This document shows positions 1 through 6,366 of a DNA stretch of 6,366 nt, piece after piece. Numbering within the stretch: the first letter of the stretch is position 1; every line of letters begins with the position of its first letter. This DNA comes from Thermogutta sp. Its GTDB lineage: Bacteria > Planctomycetota > Planctomycetia > Pirellulales > Thermoguttaceae. The stretch is from positions 1-6,366 of the forward strand of contig NZ_JACIYL010000199.1 of assembly GCF_014359955.1 (NCBI RefSeq), in the 5' to 3' direction. A program made the position numbers and the translations under genes. The notes under the pieces are model-generated. The model was given only the letters and a program-made list of their open reading frames with translations, was not told the origin of the DNA and did no database searches.

Positions 1-1184
1 AGGGAATTGCCGAGCGCTTATGGCATGGGCATCATGCAGCCAATTACGGGAGCTATGTGGTGTGGGGATTGTGGGTCTCGGCCTACATTTATTTCATCGG
101 TCTATCTGCGGGAGCTTTTCTTCTGTCCTCTTTGATCTATGTTTTCGATTTCAAGCAACTGGAGAACCTCGGACGATTGTCGCTATTCGTCGCGATTGTG
201 TCCCTGTTTATGGCACTTCTCTCTATTTGGTTCGACCTTGGGCGCATGGACCGATTTTATAACGTTTTTTTGTACCCAAATTTTACTTCCATGATGGCAT
301 GGATGGTGTGGCTGTACACCATTTATACGATCATTATGATTCTGGAACTGTGGTTTTCTTTGCGGCCTGACCTTGCGCGAATGCAATCGGTTGGCGGAAT
401 TAAGGGTATGATAGCTCGGGCCCTCGCGTTTTCCCGCGGGCCGCTGTCCCCTGAGCAGGAAGAGCGGTGTCTCCATTATCTTCGGATTTTAGCCATCACC
501 GGGGTACCTCTCGCGATTACGTTTCACGGGGGGGTGGGCGCGCTTTTCAGTACACTGGCGGCACGCCCCTTCTGGCACACGCCGCTGATGCCGATCCTGT
601 TTCTGACCGGCGCGCTCGTGTCTGGAGGGGCCTTGATGACATTTATTGTGGCGGCGTTCTGGAAAAACGGGGATGCTGAATATCGCGAAATGCTCAAGCT
701 TCTGGGGAAGGTCGTCCTGGGGCTCCTCATTTTTGACGTGGTGCTGGAATGGGCAGAATACTCGATCCCGATGTGGTACGGGGTGGGACATGAGGTGGAT
801 CTATTGAATAAAGTGTTGTTTGGCGAATTTTGGTGGGTATTCTGGATTATTCACCTGGGACTGGGAACACTTGTGCCGCTGCTGCTATTGGTCTTCGGTG
901 GTGATCGACCTGCGGCGGTAGGGCTGGCGGGGCTCCTTATCGCCGTTACATTCATGACGGTGCGTTTAAACATTGTCATTCCAGGACTGATTGTGCCCCA
1001 TCTCCGTGGCCTGGAGTCTGCCTACGTGCATCCTCGACTGGTCTTCTATTATGTGCCGAGCTTTTTCGAGTGGAAGGTTACGTTTTTCGTTGTGGCCGTG
1101 GGGATGACGCTATTCTTCCTGGGTTATTGGTTATTGCCTCTTATTCCGGTGAAAGACAAACAGAATCTTCAGGCTGCGGCGTGA
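1..1184 (+). CDS. NrfD/PsrC-family membrane subunit of a respiratory oxidoreductase (5' end outside window)
   Basis: This is an integral membrane protein that would exchange electrons with the quinone pool and anchor a molybdopterin/Fe-S enzyme, as PsrC, NrfD and TtrC do. The reading frame is open from base 3; the codons before GTG 57 read GIAERLWHGHHAANYGSY and run into VVWGLWVSAYIYFIGLSAG, the characteristic first-helix region of NrfD proteins. The GTG at 57 is therefore internal and the true start lies upstream. About 393 residues are visible. I count about nine hydrophobic segments, counting from the Val at 57: roughly 1-28, 40-60, 76-97, 143-165, 174-200, 215-235, 258-283, 287-307 and 340-365. 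A charged loop of about 45 residues lies between segments three and four. No haem or Fe-S motif is visible, as usual for the family. It is followed after 65 bases by the molybdopterin subunit, so the two are probably one operon. Family assignment is firm; the partner quinone and direction of electron flow are inference. Confidence 0.93.
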   Translation, partial: GIAERLWHGHHAANYGSYVVWGLWVSAYIYFIGLSAGAFLLSSLIYVFDFKQLENLGRLSLFVAIVSLFMALLSIWFDLGRMDRFYNVFLYPNFTSMMAWMVWLYTIYTIIMILELWFSLRPDLARMQSVGGIKGMIARALAFSRGPLSPEQEERCLHYLRILAITGVPLAITFHGGVGALFSTLAARPFWHTPLMPILFLTGALVSGGALMTFIVAAFWKNGDAEYREMLKLLGKVVLGLLIFDVVLEWAEYSIPMWYGVGHEVDLLNKVLFGEFWWVFWIIHLGLGTLVPLLLLVFGGDRPAAVGLAGLLIAVTFMTVRLNIVIPGLIVPHLRGLESAYVHPRLVFYYVPSFFEWKVTFFVVAVGMTLFFLGYWLLPLIPVKDKQNLQAAA

Positions 1185-1239
1185 CGCTGGTTGTGTCATT
1201 GGTGGCGCGCGAGCAGATAAACCATCCAGAATGATCCGC

Positions 1240-1245
1240 GAGGTG
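1240..1245 (+). promoter_or_regulatory. Ribosome binding site of the molybdopterin oxidoreductase gene
   Basis: GAGGTG lies six bases (counted from GAGG) before ATG 1250. The other candidate, ATG 1277, has no comparable purine-rich site at good distance, so this site decides the start at 1250. The 65-base gap after the NrfD-type gene shows no evident promoter or terminator, consistent with co-transcription. Confidence 0.75.
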
Positions 1246-1249
1246 TATT

Positions 1250-4200
1250 ATGGAAAACAGGAAAGCTGACGGCGCAATGAAACGCAGGCTGACAAGAAGA
1301 GGATTTCTGGCCGGAGGCGCTTTGCTGGGTACCGGAATGATCGGGCCGGCAGTAACGGCGGCGGAAAACGACGAGCCGATCCGGGTTCTCAATACGGCAC
1401 GGCCGGACGCGGCTTATCCACTGATCAAGGGTGAACATATCATCCATTCTGTGTGTTTGCAGTGCAACACGGGTTGTGGAATTAAATGCAAACTTGTTGA
1501 CGGGGTTGTAACTAAAATCGATGGCAATCCATACAATCCATGGACACTCCACCCTCACTTGCCGTACGACACGCCACTGGCGGAAGCGGTGCTGGTCGAT
1601 GGTTCAATTTGTCCGAAGGGGCAAGCCGGCCTGCAGACGGCCTATGATCCTTATCGTATTCGGAAGGTGCTCAAGCGGGCAGGAAAACGCGGCGAAAATC
1701 GCTGGATCACGATCAGTTTTGAGGAGGCAGTCAAAGAAATTTGTGAAGGGGGATATTTATTCAAGCACGTGCCGGGGGAGGAAAAGAGGTACGTGGAGGG
1801 CCTGAAAGACCTTGTGGCCCTTCGTGACCCAGGACTGGCCGCTGAGATGAAAAAAGATGTGGACGCTATTCTGAATGAGAAGGACCATGATAAGAAGCGC
1901 GCGCTCGTCGAAGACTTTAAAAAGAAATATAGCGAGCATCTCGATCTCTTGATTGACCCAGATCATCCGGACCTGGGGCCAAAAAATAATCAAATCGTTG
2001 TGGCGTGGGGCCGACTGAAGGATGGACGCGGTGATCTCTATAAGCGATTTGCGGCAGCTCTGGGGACGGTCAATGCCCATGGCCATACGACGGTCTGTCA
2101 GGGATCGCTCTATTTCACGTGCAAGGCAATCAGCGAACAATACGTGGGAGGGAAGTTTTCCCAGGGGGCGAAGTTCTATTGGCAGGCCGATCTCGACCAT
2201 GCGGAATTTGTGCTGTTTGTCGGGGCCAATTTGTTCGAGGCAAACTATGGTCCCCCGAATCGCGCGGTGCGCATCACAGAACGACTTGCCACGAAGCAGG
2301 CGAAAATCGCGGTGGTTGATCCGCGATTCAGCAAGCTAGCCAGCAAAGCCTGGAAATGGTTGCCAATAAAACCGGGGACGGATGCGGCACTGGCCCTGGC
2401 CGTCATGCGGTGGATGTTCGAGCATGGCGGGTATGATGCGAAGTTCCTTTCGGCAGCCAATCGGGCTGCGGCCGCCCAGATCGGCGACCCGGCATGGAGT
2501 AATGCCACGTGGTTGGTCGCCTGTCCGGACGGAAAACCCGGAAAGTTTGTACGGGCGGCAGATATCCTGATCGATGGAAAGCCGTTACGTGCTCCGGAGA
2601 AAAGACGCTACGTGGACGAGACGTCGAAGAAAGAAGTCGAATATGAAGAAAAATTCATGGTCGTCGTGTCGCAAGGTACATTGAAGGCGGTTGATCCCAA
2701 TGACGATCAGGAGCCCGTGTTCGGCGATCTGTTCGTTGATACAAAACTTCCCGATGGTACGCCAGCTAAATCGGCTCTGCAAATTTTGAAGGAGGAAGCT
2801 TTTTCACGAAGCTTTGAAGAGTGGTGCGAAATATGTGGGGTGCCCGCGAAAGACGTGGCGGCCGTTGCTCACGAATTGGTCTCGCACGGACGTAAAAGCG
2901 CAGTGGATATCCACCGCGGAGCGGCACAGCACACGAACGGTTTCTATAACGTTCTTGCCTGGATGACAGTCAACATCCTCCTTGGGAATATTGGGGCCAA
3001 AGGGGGGATGCTCAAGGCCGCGACATACGATCATAAAAAAGGAGTTTTCGATCTGACGCAGCATCCCGGCAAAGCTGCAGCCTTCGGTATAAGCTGCATC
3101 CGCCATGGAATACCGTATGAGAAAACGACCATTTTTGAAGGATATCCCGCAAAAAGGCCGTGGTATCCACTCTCTTCGGATGTTTATGAAGAGATTATAC
3201 CTTCCATTGGCGATAAGTACCCGTATCCCGTCAAGGCATTGTTTTTCTATATGGGAGCACCTCCCTATGCCCTGCCGGCCGGGCATACGAATATAGAAAT
3301 TCTTGCCGACGTTGAAAAGCTGCCGCTGTTTATTGCGAACGATATCCTCGTCGGCAGTGCGTCGATGTATGCGGATTACATCTTCCCGGATCTTTCTTTT
3401 CTGGAAAGATGGGAATTCCAGGGAAGTCATCCCAATATCCCCCATAAGGTCCAGCCCATCAGGCAGCCGGTCATAGCCCCGATTCCCGAGGAGTGCATCG
3501 TTTTCGGACAGAAATTACCTCTTTCGTTTGAGGCGATGATCTTTGGGATTGCGGAGCACCTGAAACTGCCGGGCTTTGGACCCGGTGGCCTGGGGACAGA
3601 CAAGAACGGACAGCCGCTCGATTTAAACCATCCGGACGACTTTTACCTTCGGGCCGTTGCCAATTTGGCGTGGGGTGATCAGCCCGATGGCTCGACGGCT
3701 GTCCCCGATGCGGGCGATGAGGAAGTTGACATCTTTCTTAAGGCGCGACAGCATCTGCCGCCATCGGTGTTCGACGCCGCGCGCTGGAAACGTATCGTGG
3801 GTGAAAATTTATGGCGAAAAGTGGTCTATGTCTTGAACCGAGGAGGTCGCTTCGAAGCCTTTGAAAAGGCGTTCAGTGATAGTCATCATACACATGCCTT
3901 CAAAGGTCTGTTAAACATTTATCAGGAAAAAACGACTACGACTATTCACTCTGGCACTGGCGAGCCTCACACCGGATTTGCACGATACATTCCGGTCAGG
4001 GATTATCTTGGGCGAGAGCCTTCCGAATTGCAGAAAGGTTATGAATTTCACCTGATCACACATCGGGTCATCAGTCAGACGAAGAGCCGAACAATTGTGG
4101 ATCCCTGGTTGACGCCCTTATTGCCGGAGAACGTGTTGCTAATCAATCCACGCGACCTTGCCAAGCTGGGATTAAAGAGTGGCCAGCGGGTGCGCATTGT

Positions 4201-4519
4201 GAGCGCGACAAATCCCCAGGGCGAATGGGATTTCAAAAACGGAACGCGCCGGGCAGTCATCGCCAAACTCCACGCCACGCAAACCATCCGGCCAGGAATT
4301 GTCAGTTTCGCACTAGGCTTTGGACATTGGGCCACGGGTTCGTCGGACATCGAAATTGATGGCCATATTGTGCGAGGCGAGGCCCGCCGAAGAGCCGGAT
4401 TTCATGCGAACGCTGTCATGTGGGTAGATCCAGCTTTGAAGAATACCTGCATGCTCGATCCCGTGGGAGGAAGCGTCAGTTTTTACGACACGTACGTGCG
4501 ATTGGAGCCCGTTGGCTGA
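1250..4519 (+). CDS. Tat-exported molybdopterin oxidoreductase, TtrA/PsrA-like catalytic subunit
   Basis: This is the catalytic subunit of a DMSO-reductase-superfamily enzyme, 1089 residues, expected to carry a bis-pterin Mo/W cofactor and one [4Fe-4S] cluster. A Tat signal is visible: T15-R-R-G-F-L20, a hydrophobic stretch to about 34, then a likely cleavage after VTA (37) or TAA (38). The cluster motif is C69-x2-C72-x3-C76 with the fourth Cys at 121 in CPKG. C283 in GHTTVCQGS sits where Psr/Nap-type enzymes place the Mo-coordinating Cys. A charged insertion spans about 165-245 and another about 415-520. The segment following SHGRKSAV (helix with NILLGNIGAKGG) and the C-terminal pterin-binding domain (about 945-1085, with GFGH) are family-typical. 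The length (TtrA about 1020), both insertions and the order after an NrfD-type gene resemble tetrathionate reductase TtrA more than the shorter PsrA/PhsA. Polysulfide, tetrathionate, arsenate or another oxyanion remain possible. Superfamily is certain; TtrA-like grouping is a judgement from recalled family features; the substrate is unknown. Confidence 0.93.
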   Translation: MENRKADGAMKRRLTRRGFLAGGALLGTGMIGPAVTAAENDEPIRVLNTARPDAAYPLIKGEHIIHSVCLQCNTGCGIKCKLVDGVVTKIDGNPYNPWTLHPHLPYDTPLAEAVLVDGSICPKGQAGLQTAYDPYRIRKVLKRAGKRGENRWITISFEEAVKEICEGGYLFKHVPGEEKRYVEGLKDLVALRDPGLAAEMKKDVDAILNEKDHDKKRALVEDFKKKYSEHLDLLIDPDHPDLGPKNNQIVVAWGRLKDGRGDLYKRFAAALGTVNAHGHTTVCQGSLYFTCKAISEQYVGGKFSQGAKFYWQADLDHAEFVLFVGANLFEANYGPPNRAVRITERLATKQAKIAVVDPRFSKLASKAWKWLPIKPGTDAALALAVMRWMFEHGGYDAKFLSAANRAAAAQIGDPAWSNATWLVACPDGKPGKFVRAADILIDGKPLRAPEKRRYVDETSKKEVEYEEKFMVVVSQGTLKAVDPNDDQEPVFGDLFVDTKLPDGTPAKSALQILKEEAFSRSFEEWCEICGVPAKDVAAVAHELVSHGRKSAVDIHRGAAQHTNGFYNVLAWMTVNILLGNIGAKGGMLKAATYDHKKGVFDLTQHPGKAAAFGISCIRHGIPYEKTTIFEGYPAKRPWYPLSSDVYEEIIPSIGDKYPYPVKALFFYMGAPPYALPAGHTNIEILADVEKLPLFIANDILVGSASMYADYIFPDLSFLERWEFQGSHPNIPHKVQPIRQPVIAPIPEECIVFGQKLPLSFEAMIFGIAEHLKLPGFGPGGLGTDKNGQPLDLNHPDDFYLRAVANLAWGDQPDGSTAVPDAGDEEVDIFLKARQHLPPSVFDAARWKRIVGENLWRKVVYVLNRGGRFEAFEKAFSDSHHTHAFKGLLNIYQEKTTTTIHSGTGEPHTGFARYIPVRDYLGREPSELQKGYEFHLITHRVISQTKSRTIVDPWLTPLLPENVLLINPRDLAKLGLKSGQRVRIVSATNPQGEWDFKNGTRRAVIAKLHATQTIRPGIVSFALGFGHWATGSSDIEIDGHIVRGEARRRAGFHANAVMWVDPALKNTCMLDPVGGSVSFYDTYVRLEPVG

Positions 4520-4763
4520 CACCGCAAGGGGCTTGGCGGCCTGGAAAAAAGTTCCATGCCGGCGGCCCGCGCGAGTTTGTGCAAAGCGAGCGCTTCGGGA
4601 CGGTGGACGCAACGCGCTGCCCTGCTCAGGCCGCAAGGAACCGCTTTCCCACTGACTCGAAGCAGCAAGTCATGTTATCGCAACGTGCTTCTGCGCAAAC
4701 GCATAGTCTGAAAGACCGTCCGAAGTTCGGAAAGTAAATATTCGTGTAGTAAAGCCTCGGCCC
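4520..4763. other. Intergenic region between convergent genes, no gene seen
   Basis: These 244 bases separate the stop of the molybdopterin gene from the stop of the ABM-domain gene. Open frames here are only out-of-frame extensions without domain resemblance or ribosome sites. Only weak stem-loops are visible: TGGAA/TTCCA at 4542-4556 with a five-base loop, TGCG/CGCA near 4698-4709, and CCGA/TCGG near 4720-4730. None is followed by a clear T-tract, so I do not call an intrinsic terminator for either gene. Termination may be Rho-dependent, or a small RNA could be hidden here, but nothing supports one directly. Confidence 0.6.
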
Positions 4764-5087
4764 CTACCGCACCGACGGTCCAACCGGTTCCAGCACGCTG
4801 GCGACAATCTGTTCGATGAAAGGCCCGGCCTGCTGGAGAAAGGTTTGCAGTGGGGTGGCCTGGAGGTGCTGCTGGAGAGCCTCCAGCGATTCCCATTTCT
4901 CAATCACGTGGATGACATTTTCCCGGATCGGGGGCTGCACGGGGATTCCGCTCGGGATTTCCACAGCCGCACCGTATTCCAGACAGCCGGGTTCGGCACG
5001 GACCTGATCCACGATTTTGAGAAACTCCTCAAGAACTTTCTCTTTCTGGCCAGGTTTCACGACGATCTGAGCAAGAACGTGGATCAC
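4764..5087 (-). CDS. ABM-domain (YgiN-like) putative quinol monooxygenase or related small protein
   Basis: This is a 107-residue cytoplasmic protein of the antibiotic biosynthesis monooxygenase (ABM) family, a ferredoxin-like fold that forms dimers. The start is GTG at 5087, giving MIHVLAQIVVKPGQ, because GGGAGG sits eight bases upstream; a longer reading from TTG 5111 would put that site inside the gene. Family features are the first strand ending in a K-P-G turn (11-13), the helix to about residue 31 leading into A-E-P-G-C-L-E-Y (31-38), and V-I-E-K-W-E-S at 61-67 followed by a helix with H74. A short extra loop (about 45-57, rich in Pro) precedes the W65 strand. Relatives include YgiN (quinol monooxygenase), LsrG (isomerase) and haem-degrading IsdG types, so the reaction cannot be fixed from sequence. 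It lies 97 bases downstream of the enolase-superfamily gene on the same strand and may be co-transcribed with it. Confidence 0.9.
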   Translation of the reverse strand: MIHVLAQIVVKPGQKEKVLEEFLKIVDQVRAEPGCLEYGAAVEIPSGIPVQPPIRENVIHVIEKWESLEALQQHLQATPLQTFLQQAGPFIEQIVASVLEPVGPSVR

Positions 5088-5095
5088 TGCTTTTT

Positions 5096-5101
5096 CCTCC
5101 C
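5096..5101 (-). promoter_or_regulatory. Strong ribosome binding site of the ABM-domain gene
   Basis: GGGAGG (CCTCCC on the + strand), followed by AAAAAGCA and then GTG at 5087, is a near-ideal Shine-Dalgarno with an eight-base spacer. It decides the GTG start over the upstream TTG at 5111, and its strength fits efficient translation of the small protein. Confidence 0.85.
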
Positions 5102-5167
5102 GTAAATCCAACTGTCATGCGACGCGTATAAGGGTATGTTTGTTTTCCGCGGCCGGCATTTGAGCAT

Positions 5168-5180
5168 CCGGTGTAACCGG
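5168..5180 (-). repeat. Short perfect inverted repeat after the enolase-superfamily gene
   Basis: CCGGT-TAC-ACCGG on the - strand is a five-base-pair GC-rich stem with a three-base loop, starting four bases after the TAA of the upstream gene (5185-5187). No T-tract follows, so it is not a classical terminator. It could stabilise the upstream message end or be chance; the rest of the 97-base gap shows no clear promoter. Confidence 0.3.
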
Positions 5181-5184
5181 GGAG

Positions 5185-6327
5185 TTAACCCAGGTGGGCT
5201 TCTTCCAAAATTGATTGACGAAATTGTTGCGGATCCGGGGTTATGCCCAGCCCAGGCTTTTCCCAAAGTTTTGCCTGAATCTTGCCATCTTGGGGGTTTC
5301 TTTCCAACGTAATTGGCTCGCCCACATCTTCGGCCAGGAGATTCGGGCCCCAGTAATCGGCGGGATAACAGAAATTTGATAGCGTGCCCAGGGCGAGTCC
5401 AGCTCGGGTTCCCACGGCTGTCTGCGGATACATGCCGAGGTAACACGGGACACAATGCTCGTGTGCCGCCTGGTGGATGGCCAGGGCAGGTGTGAGGCCG
5501 CCCACGCGGACAGGATTAAGGTTGAAATACTTGGCACTATGGAGTTCCAGTGCCATGTCGGCCTGCGCGGGAGTCGTGATCGATTCGTCCAGGCAAACGG
5601 GTGTCCGCAGGGCCTCCTGCACCATGGCGTGTCCCACGAGATCATCCGCCGATAGTGGCTGTTCCAGCATCCGCAGGTTAAAATCGTCGAATCGATAGAT
5701 GATTTCCATCTGATTGAGGTTCAGCGCCCCCTCCAGATCACCATGAATATCCGCAGCAGGAAATTCATGACGAAGAACGTTGAGAAGTTGCAAGTCTAAT
5801 CCTGGACGGATTTTCACGGCTACGCGGCTGAACCCCTTTTCGAACGCGTCTGCCACGGCCTGAACGAAACGTTCCAGATCGGGGCAGTTTGGCCGATCGA
5901 GGATGGTGCCGAGCGGGAGTTCCCTGTTCGTTCCGCCCAGAGCGGCGTACAGCGGCTGCCCCTCGATACGGCTTTTCAGATCCCAAAAAGCGATATCCAG
6001 AGCCGCCTTGGCGGCACGGTGTCCGCGGATGATCGCTAAAGCCTCCTCCAGTTCGGAACTTGTGTTGAACTCCTTCCCCAAGATGAGCGGGGACATCCAG
6101 TCGCGGAGAACACGGTAGGTCCCGGCCGACCACTCAACGGTCCAAAAAGGCCCATTGCCGGGAGCAGCCTCTCCCCAGCCACTGAGGTCTCCGCTCCAAA
6201 GGCACACCAAAACCGTTTGCAGCTCGCGCCATTCCTGTGAATTTGGCGAATAGGGAACGGTCTCAAAGCGTAAGGGGGAATTCAAAGGGAGGCCTAAAAG
6301 ATAAAGATCAATGCGAGAGATTTTCAT
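5185..6327 (-). CDS. Enolase-superfamily protein, muconate-lactonizing subgroup (OSBS/NSAR-like), atypical active site
   Basis: This 380-residue protein has the enolase-superfamily layout: an N-terminal capping domain (about 1-125, with GWGEAAPG near 50 and the helix HRAAKAALDIAFWDLK) and a TIM-barrel domain. By motif it resembles o-succinylbenzoate synthase (menaquinone pathway) and N-acylamino acid racemase: LEQPLSADDLVGHA and CLDESI are close to family consensus. Metal ligands D197, E222 and D247 are present with 25-residue spacing, and K172 (AVKIRPG) matches the catalytic Lys of the second strand. Two departures are visible: the KxK motif is A170-V-K172, and the position of the second catalytic Lys is N271 (NLNPVRVGG where relatives read N-I-K-P-G-R-V-G-G). 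The start ATG 6327 (MKISRIDLYLLG) is preferred over GTG 6342, which overlaps the ribosome site. The upstream neighbour is outside the window; the ABM-domain gene follows. Superfamily membership is firm; the reaction is not assignable and may not be racemisation. Confidence 0.9.
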   Translation of the reverse strand: MKISRIDLYLLGLPLNSPLRFETVPYSPNSQEWRELQTVLVCLWSGDLSGWGEAAPGNGPFWTVEWSAGTYRVLRDWMSPLILGKEFNTSSELEEALAIIRGHRAAKAALDIAFWDLKSRIEGQPLYAALGGTNRELPLGTILDRPNCPDLERFVQAVADAFEKGFSRVAVKIRPGLDLQLLNVLRHEFPAADIHGDLEGALNLNQMEIIYRFDDFNLRMLEQPLSADDLVGHAMVQEALRTPVCLDESITTPAQADMALELHSAKYFNLNPVRVGGLTPALAIHQAAHEHCVPCYLGMYPQTAVGTRAGLALGTLSNFCYPADYWGPNLLAEDVGEPITLERNPQDGKIQAKLWEKPGLGITPDPQQFRQSILEEAHLG

Positions 6328-6336
6328 CCCAGCATA

Positions 6337-6340
6337 CCTC
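6337..6340 (-). promoter_or_regulatory. Ribosome binding site of the enolase-superfamily gene
   Basis: GAGG lies nine bases before ATG 6327 on the - strand. The alternative GTG start at 6342 shares bases with this site and would add only five residues (MRYAG) ahead of the conserved MKISRID beginning, so the ATG is the better start. Too little upstream sequence (about 26 bases) remains to look for a promoter. Confidence 0.6.
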
Positions 6341-6366
6341 ACGGAAAAAGTCCAAATCCGAAGGGG

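Noticed and set aside
20..262. An 80-residue + strand open frame at the left edge, starting with ATG at 20
   Set aside because: It overlaps the NrfD-type frame in another phase, has no membrane or domain pattern, and the NrfD frame is clearly coding through this region.
1277..1279. Alternative ATG start for the molybdopterin subunit, just before the Tat motif
   Set aside because: It would still leave a functional signal, but the ribosome site GAGGTG is correctly placed only for ATG 1250.
2804..3445. A 213-residue - strand open frame inside the molybdopterin gene
   Set aside because: It is antisense to well-conserved catalytic-subunit sequence, has no recognisable domain, and is explained by the codon bias of the real gene.
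4420..4737. A 105-residue + strand open frame running from the end of the molybdopterin gene into the gap
   Set aside because: Basic, low-complexity composition with no domain and no ribosome site; its first third overlaps the conserved C-terminus in another frame.
5088..5111. Longer ABM protein starting at TTG 5111 (MDLREEKA...)
   Set aside because: The extension encodes the ribosome site itself and is not part of the ABM fold; GTG 5087 is better placed.
5241..5645. A 134-residue - strand open frame overlapping the enolase-superfamily gene
   Set aside because: It is a shifted frame of the same strand; the in-frame protein shows the family motifs and the shifted one shows none.

Overview
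The window carries four protein-coding genes in two convergent blocks: two on the + strand (positions 1-4519) and two on the - strand (4764-6327). I see no rRNA, tRNA, CRISPR array, insertion sequence or other mobile element. The sequence is bacterial, with Shine-Dalgarno sites of the GAGG/GGGAGG type, moderate GC content and mixed ATG/GTG starts. The taxon cannot be fixed from this window. The flavour of the proteins would fit an anaerobic or facultative environmental bacterium such as a planctomycete, but that is a guess.

Left block (+): the 3' part of an NrfD/PsrC-type membrane quinol-interacting subunit, whose 5' end lies off the window, is followed after 65 bases by a 1089-residue Tat-exported molybdopterin oxidoreductase. 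Together they look like the C and A subunits of a respiratory complex of the Psr/Phs/Ttr group. The membrane-anchor-then-catalytic order, the long catalytic subunit and its insertions resemble tetrathionate reductase (order B-C-A). An iron-sulfur B subunit would therefore be expected just upstream, outside the window. Electrons would pass between the quinone pool (NrfD), the Fe-S subunit and the molybdenum site on the outer face of the membrane. The physiological substrate cannot be read from the sequence.

Middle (4520-4763): 244 bases between the convergent stops, without a convincing gene or a strong terminator.

Right block (-): an enolase-superfamily protein of the muconate-lactonizing/o-succinylbenzoate synthase/N-acylamino acid racemase type is followed by a small antibiotic-biosynthesis-monooxygenase (ABM) domain protein. 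The enolase-superfamily protein keeps the three metal ligands and one catalytic lysine. It has Asn where the second catalytic lysine should be and Ala at the first position of the KxK motif, so its reaction may differ from that of its relatives.

The most useful points for follow-up are the altered active site of the enolase-superfamily protein, the unassigned substrate of the TtrA-like enzyme, and a possible but speculative quinone theme linking all four genes. I did not find clear evidence of a wholly new system.
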